Source: an uncultured Brevibacterium sp. (GTDB taxonomy: Bacteria; Actinomycetota; Actinomycetes; Actinomycetales; Brevibacteriaceae). Taken from it: a stretch of 7,182 nt of DNA. The translations under genes were made by a program, and so were the position numbers. Below are positions 6,057 through 7,182 of this stretch, one piece after another; positions within the stretch are counted from its first letter, which is position 1; each line of letters opens with the position of its first letter. The stretch is from the NCBI GenBank assembly GCA_943914815.1, contig CALUDL010000081.1:1-7182 (forward strand). Reading direction: 5' to 3'. Below the pieces are notes generated by a model that was given only the letters and a program-made list of their open reading frames with translations, was not told the DNA's origin and searched no databases.

Positions 6057-6684
6057 TATCCACTGGTTTGCCCGGCCCGGCGTGCGCGGGGAGGGCCATC
6101 CGGGGCTTATGAACCCGGTGTATGAGCTGTTGGATTTTCCCGTTGCGATGGGGCGCGCTGATGACGTGTTTGTGCGCGACCGCAACTGTTTTGGGGAGCT
6201 GGTGGAGCTCACCTTCGCCGAGGTGTTAGACCGCTGTGCTAAGTTCGCCGGCGTTTTGCGCCTCATGGATGTGGGTGAAGGGACGTGCGTTTCCGTTGCC
6301 TCTGACGTGTCCCCGCTGACTGCCCACTTGGTGAGGTTGGGCGCGTGGCGTGTGGGCGCGTGTGTGGCGCCCGCAGACCCAGATGCCTCGGTTCGGGTTG
6401 TGGCGGGGGAGACTCCAGCTCAGAGTCCCAGCGAACGAGGTGCTCACCAGGCGTTTTCTAAACCAGTAAAAGCGTTGCCCAGTCATTTTGAGGGCGCTGT
6501 TGCCCTGTTTGAAGGTAACGAGTTTGTTCTAGACACGGTTGTGCGTGACGCGCGGGTTGAACCGGCCGCTGTAGTGGAGCTTCGTCCCGACTCTGTTGTT
6601 CAGTGTTCCAACGCGCCCGCGAGCTCAGACGCCCCTCACACCGAGCGCCTGACAGCCTTGGAAGCAATCAAAGCATACGCATAG
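6049..6684 (+). CDS. Hypothetical protein resembling the N-terminal region of acyl-CoA synthetases
   Basis: Residues 22-115 (NPVYELLDFPVAMGRADDV, then TFAEVLDRCAKFAGVL, VGEGTCVSV and LVRLGAWRVGACVAPADP) resemble the first part of acetyl- or propionyl-CoA synthetase-like AMP-binding enzymes. The glycine-rich ATP loop, the core adenylation motifs and the C-terminal lid are all absent, and the protein stops at 211 residues. It is therefore not a working synthetase by known rules. It could be a stand-alone small family (actinobacteria have short AMP-binding-like proteins of unknown function) or a remnant. Residues 120-211 are not recognised. The frame starts at TTG 6049, whose TTGACTGA overlaps the stop of the DivIVA-repeat gene by eight bases. 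ATG 6109 (191 residues, NPVYELLDF) with GGGGAGGG at 6088-6095, 13 bases away, is a real alternative and begins where the similarity begins. No continuation appears in any frame downstream. Confidence 0.6.
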   Translation: MTDIHWFARPGVRGEGHPGLMNPVYELLDFPVAMGRADDVFVRDRNCFGELVELTFAEVLDRCAKFAGVLRLMDVGEGTCVSVASDVSPLTAHLVRLGAWRVGACVAPADPDASVRVVAGETPAQSPSERGAHQAFSKPVKALPSHFEGAVALFEGNEFVLDTVVRDARVEPAAVVELRPDSVVQCSNAPASSDAPHTERLTALEAIKAYA

Positions 6685-6714
6685 GCGACGAATCGCCCTC
6701 AAACGTGAAGCCAA

Positions 6715-6774
6715 ACGGCGCGAAGCGAGCGAAACTACGCAATATTATGCGCAGTTTCGCTCGCTTCGCGCCGT
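6715..6774. terminator. Long GC-rich hairpin between convergent genes, probable bidirectional terminator
   Basis: A perfect 22-bp inverted repeat pairs 6715-6736 with 6753-6774 (core CGGCGCGAAGCGAGCGAAAC). One A-C mismatch (6737/6752) is followed by four more pairs (6738-6741 with 6748-6751), leaving a six-base ATATTA loop at 6742-6747. It lies 30 bp after the plus-strand stop and 30 bp from the end of the minus-strand acyl-CoA dehydrogenase gene. Neither side has a long T run: the plus side reads CTGAGCC and the minus side only TTTGG. Position argues for a shared terminator, and actinobacterial terminators often lack a U tail. A mobile repeat unit is the alternative. Confidence 0.65.
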
Positions 6775-6804
6775 CTGAGCCGTCTGCTCGACTCCTTAAG
6801 CGTT

Positions 6805-7182
6805 TTACGCGAACGCGTTGATGCCGGTGAGCGAACGTCCCAACGTGAGCTGGTGAACCTCGTGGGTTCCTTCGTACGTGAGAACGGTTTCCAGGTTGAT
6901 GGCGTGGCGCAGTGGCGAGTATTCGCTGGTAATACCGGATCCACCGAACAGCGCACGCAGGTCACGGCAAATGTTCATCGCAGTGTCAGCGGTGACCATT
7001 TTGCCCAGGCTGATCTGCTCAGGACGAACACCCGTGGTGTCCTTGAGCTTGCCCAGGTGGGCGGCCAGCAGAGTGATCTGCGAGTACTGGCCAAATGCCT
7101 TTGCCAGCTTCTGCTGCGTGATCTGAAATGCCGCGAGTGGCTTGTCGAACTGGATACGTGAACCGGTGTACATGAGCGCCTG
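6805..7182 (-). CDS. Acyl-CoA dehydrogenase, C-terminal part (glutaryl-CoA dehydrogenase-like)
   Basis: This flavoprotein dehydrogenase oxidises an acyl-CoA to the 2,3-enoyl-CoA and passes electrons to electron-transfer flavoprotein. Only the last 125 residues are visible; the gene runs off the right edge, so its start lies outside. The fragment is the C-terminal helical FAD domain: YTGSRIQFDKPLAAFQITQQKLA, then ICRDLRALFGGSGITSEYSPLRHA, then NLETVLTYEGTHEVHQLTLGRSLTG. The catalytic base is the Glu of YEGTHE (visible residue 104, codon 6871-6873). The NLE-x-V-x-TYEGTHE-x-H and LGR-x-LTGI-x-AF pattern is closest to the glutaryl-CoA dehydrogenase branch, but substrate-binding residues lie outside the window. 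Stop is TAA at 6805-6807. The gene converges on the plus-strand run and is separated from it by the hairpin. The family is secure; the substrate is inferred. Confidence 0.93.
   Translation of the reverse strand, partial: QALMYTGSRIQFDKPLAAFQITQQKLAKAFGQYSQITLLAAHLGKLKDTTGVRPEQISLGKMVTADTAMNICRDLRALFGGSGITSEYSPLRHAINLETVLTYEGTHEVHQLTLGRSLTGINAFA

Noticed and set aside
5001..6266. A 421-codon open frame on the minus strand spanning the end of rlmN, the DivIVA-repeat gene and the start of the next gene
   Set aside because: It lies antisense to three genes with strong family evidence or coupling. Its protein shows no recognisable motif and has the Arg/Ser/Thr-rich look of a GC-driven shadow frame.
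6715..6786. Hairpin and CCGTCTG repeats as a CRISPR repeat or an insertion-sequence end
   Set aside because: There is only one palindrome, no regular spacers, no transposase and no target-site duplication in the window.
1..7182. An undescribed multi-gene defence or biosynthetic system
   Set aside because: Nearly all genes are conserved housekeeping genes in a familiar order. The unusual parts are details within genes or a single unexplained small gene, not a new system.

Overview
The window is a chromosomal housekeeping segment of a fairly GC-rich actinobacterium. The order tsf - (peroxiredoxin) - pyrH - frr - cdsA - rlmN followed by a DivIVA-repeat protein is the usual actinobacterial arrangement around the translation and envelope genes. 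The protein style (CdsA with a soluble Ser/Pro/Gln tail before an AGRNLPAAIAVG-like entry, RlmN with a '[12 protein letters not shown]' leader) fits Micrococcales best. That placement is inference; no rRNA or other taxonomic marker is present.

Layout. 12-839 encodes elongation factor Ts and is closed by a strong intrinsic terminator (about 859-899). A 205-bp gap then leads into a single-cysteine peroxiredoxin (1045-1677) that sits between tsf and pyrH. From pyrH (1761-2513) onward, frr (2589-3146), cdsA (3148-4083), rlmN (4143-5489), a DivIVA-repeat protein (5499-6056) and a short protein resembling the N-terminal part of acyl-CoA synthetases (6049-6684) all run on the plus strand. Gaps are short or the genes overlap, and no terminator is visible between them. 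A 22-bp perfect GC-rich hairpin (6715-6774) separates this run from a convergent, minus-strand acyl-CoA dehydrogenase whose C-terminal 125 residues are in the window (6805-7182).

How the genes fit together. EF-Ts, ribosome recycling factor and RlmN all serve translation. PyrH supplies UDP for nucleotide and envelope precursors, CdsA makes CDP-diacylglycerol for phospholipids, and the DivIVA-repeat protein probably acts in polar growth or division. The run therefore couples translation with envelope growth. The peroxiredoxin and the acyl-CoA dehydrogenase belong to other processes.

The most unusual points are: a ~55-residue low-complexity acidic Ser/Thr/Glu/Ala insertion inside the radical-SAM domain of RlmN; a clear A-B-A'-B' internal duplication in the DivIVA-repeat protein; a stand-alone acyl-CoA-synthetase N-terminal-like protein without the ATP-binding core, translationally coupled to it; and the insulated peroxiredoxin between tsf and pyrH. 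I found no CRISPR array, tRNA, rRNA, insertion sequence, prophage or defence system, and no convincing new multi-gene system.
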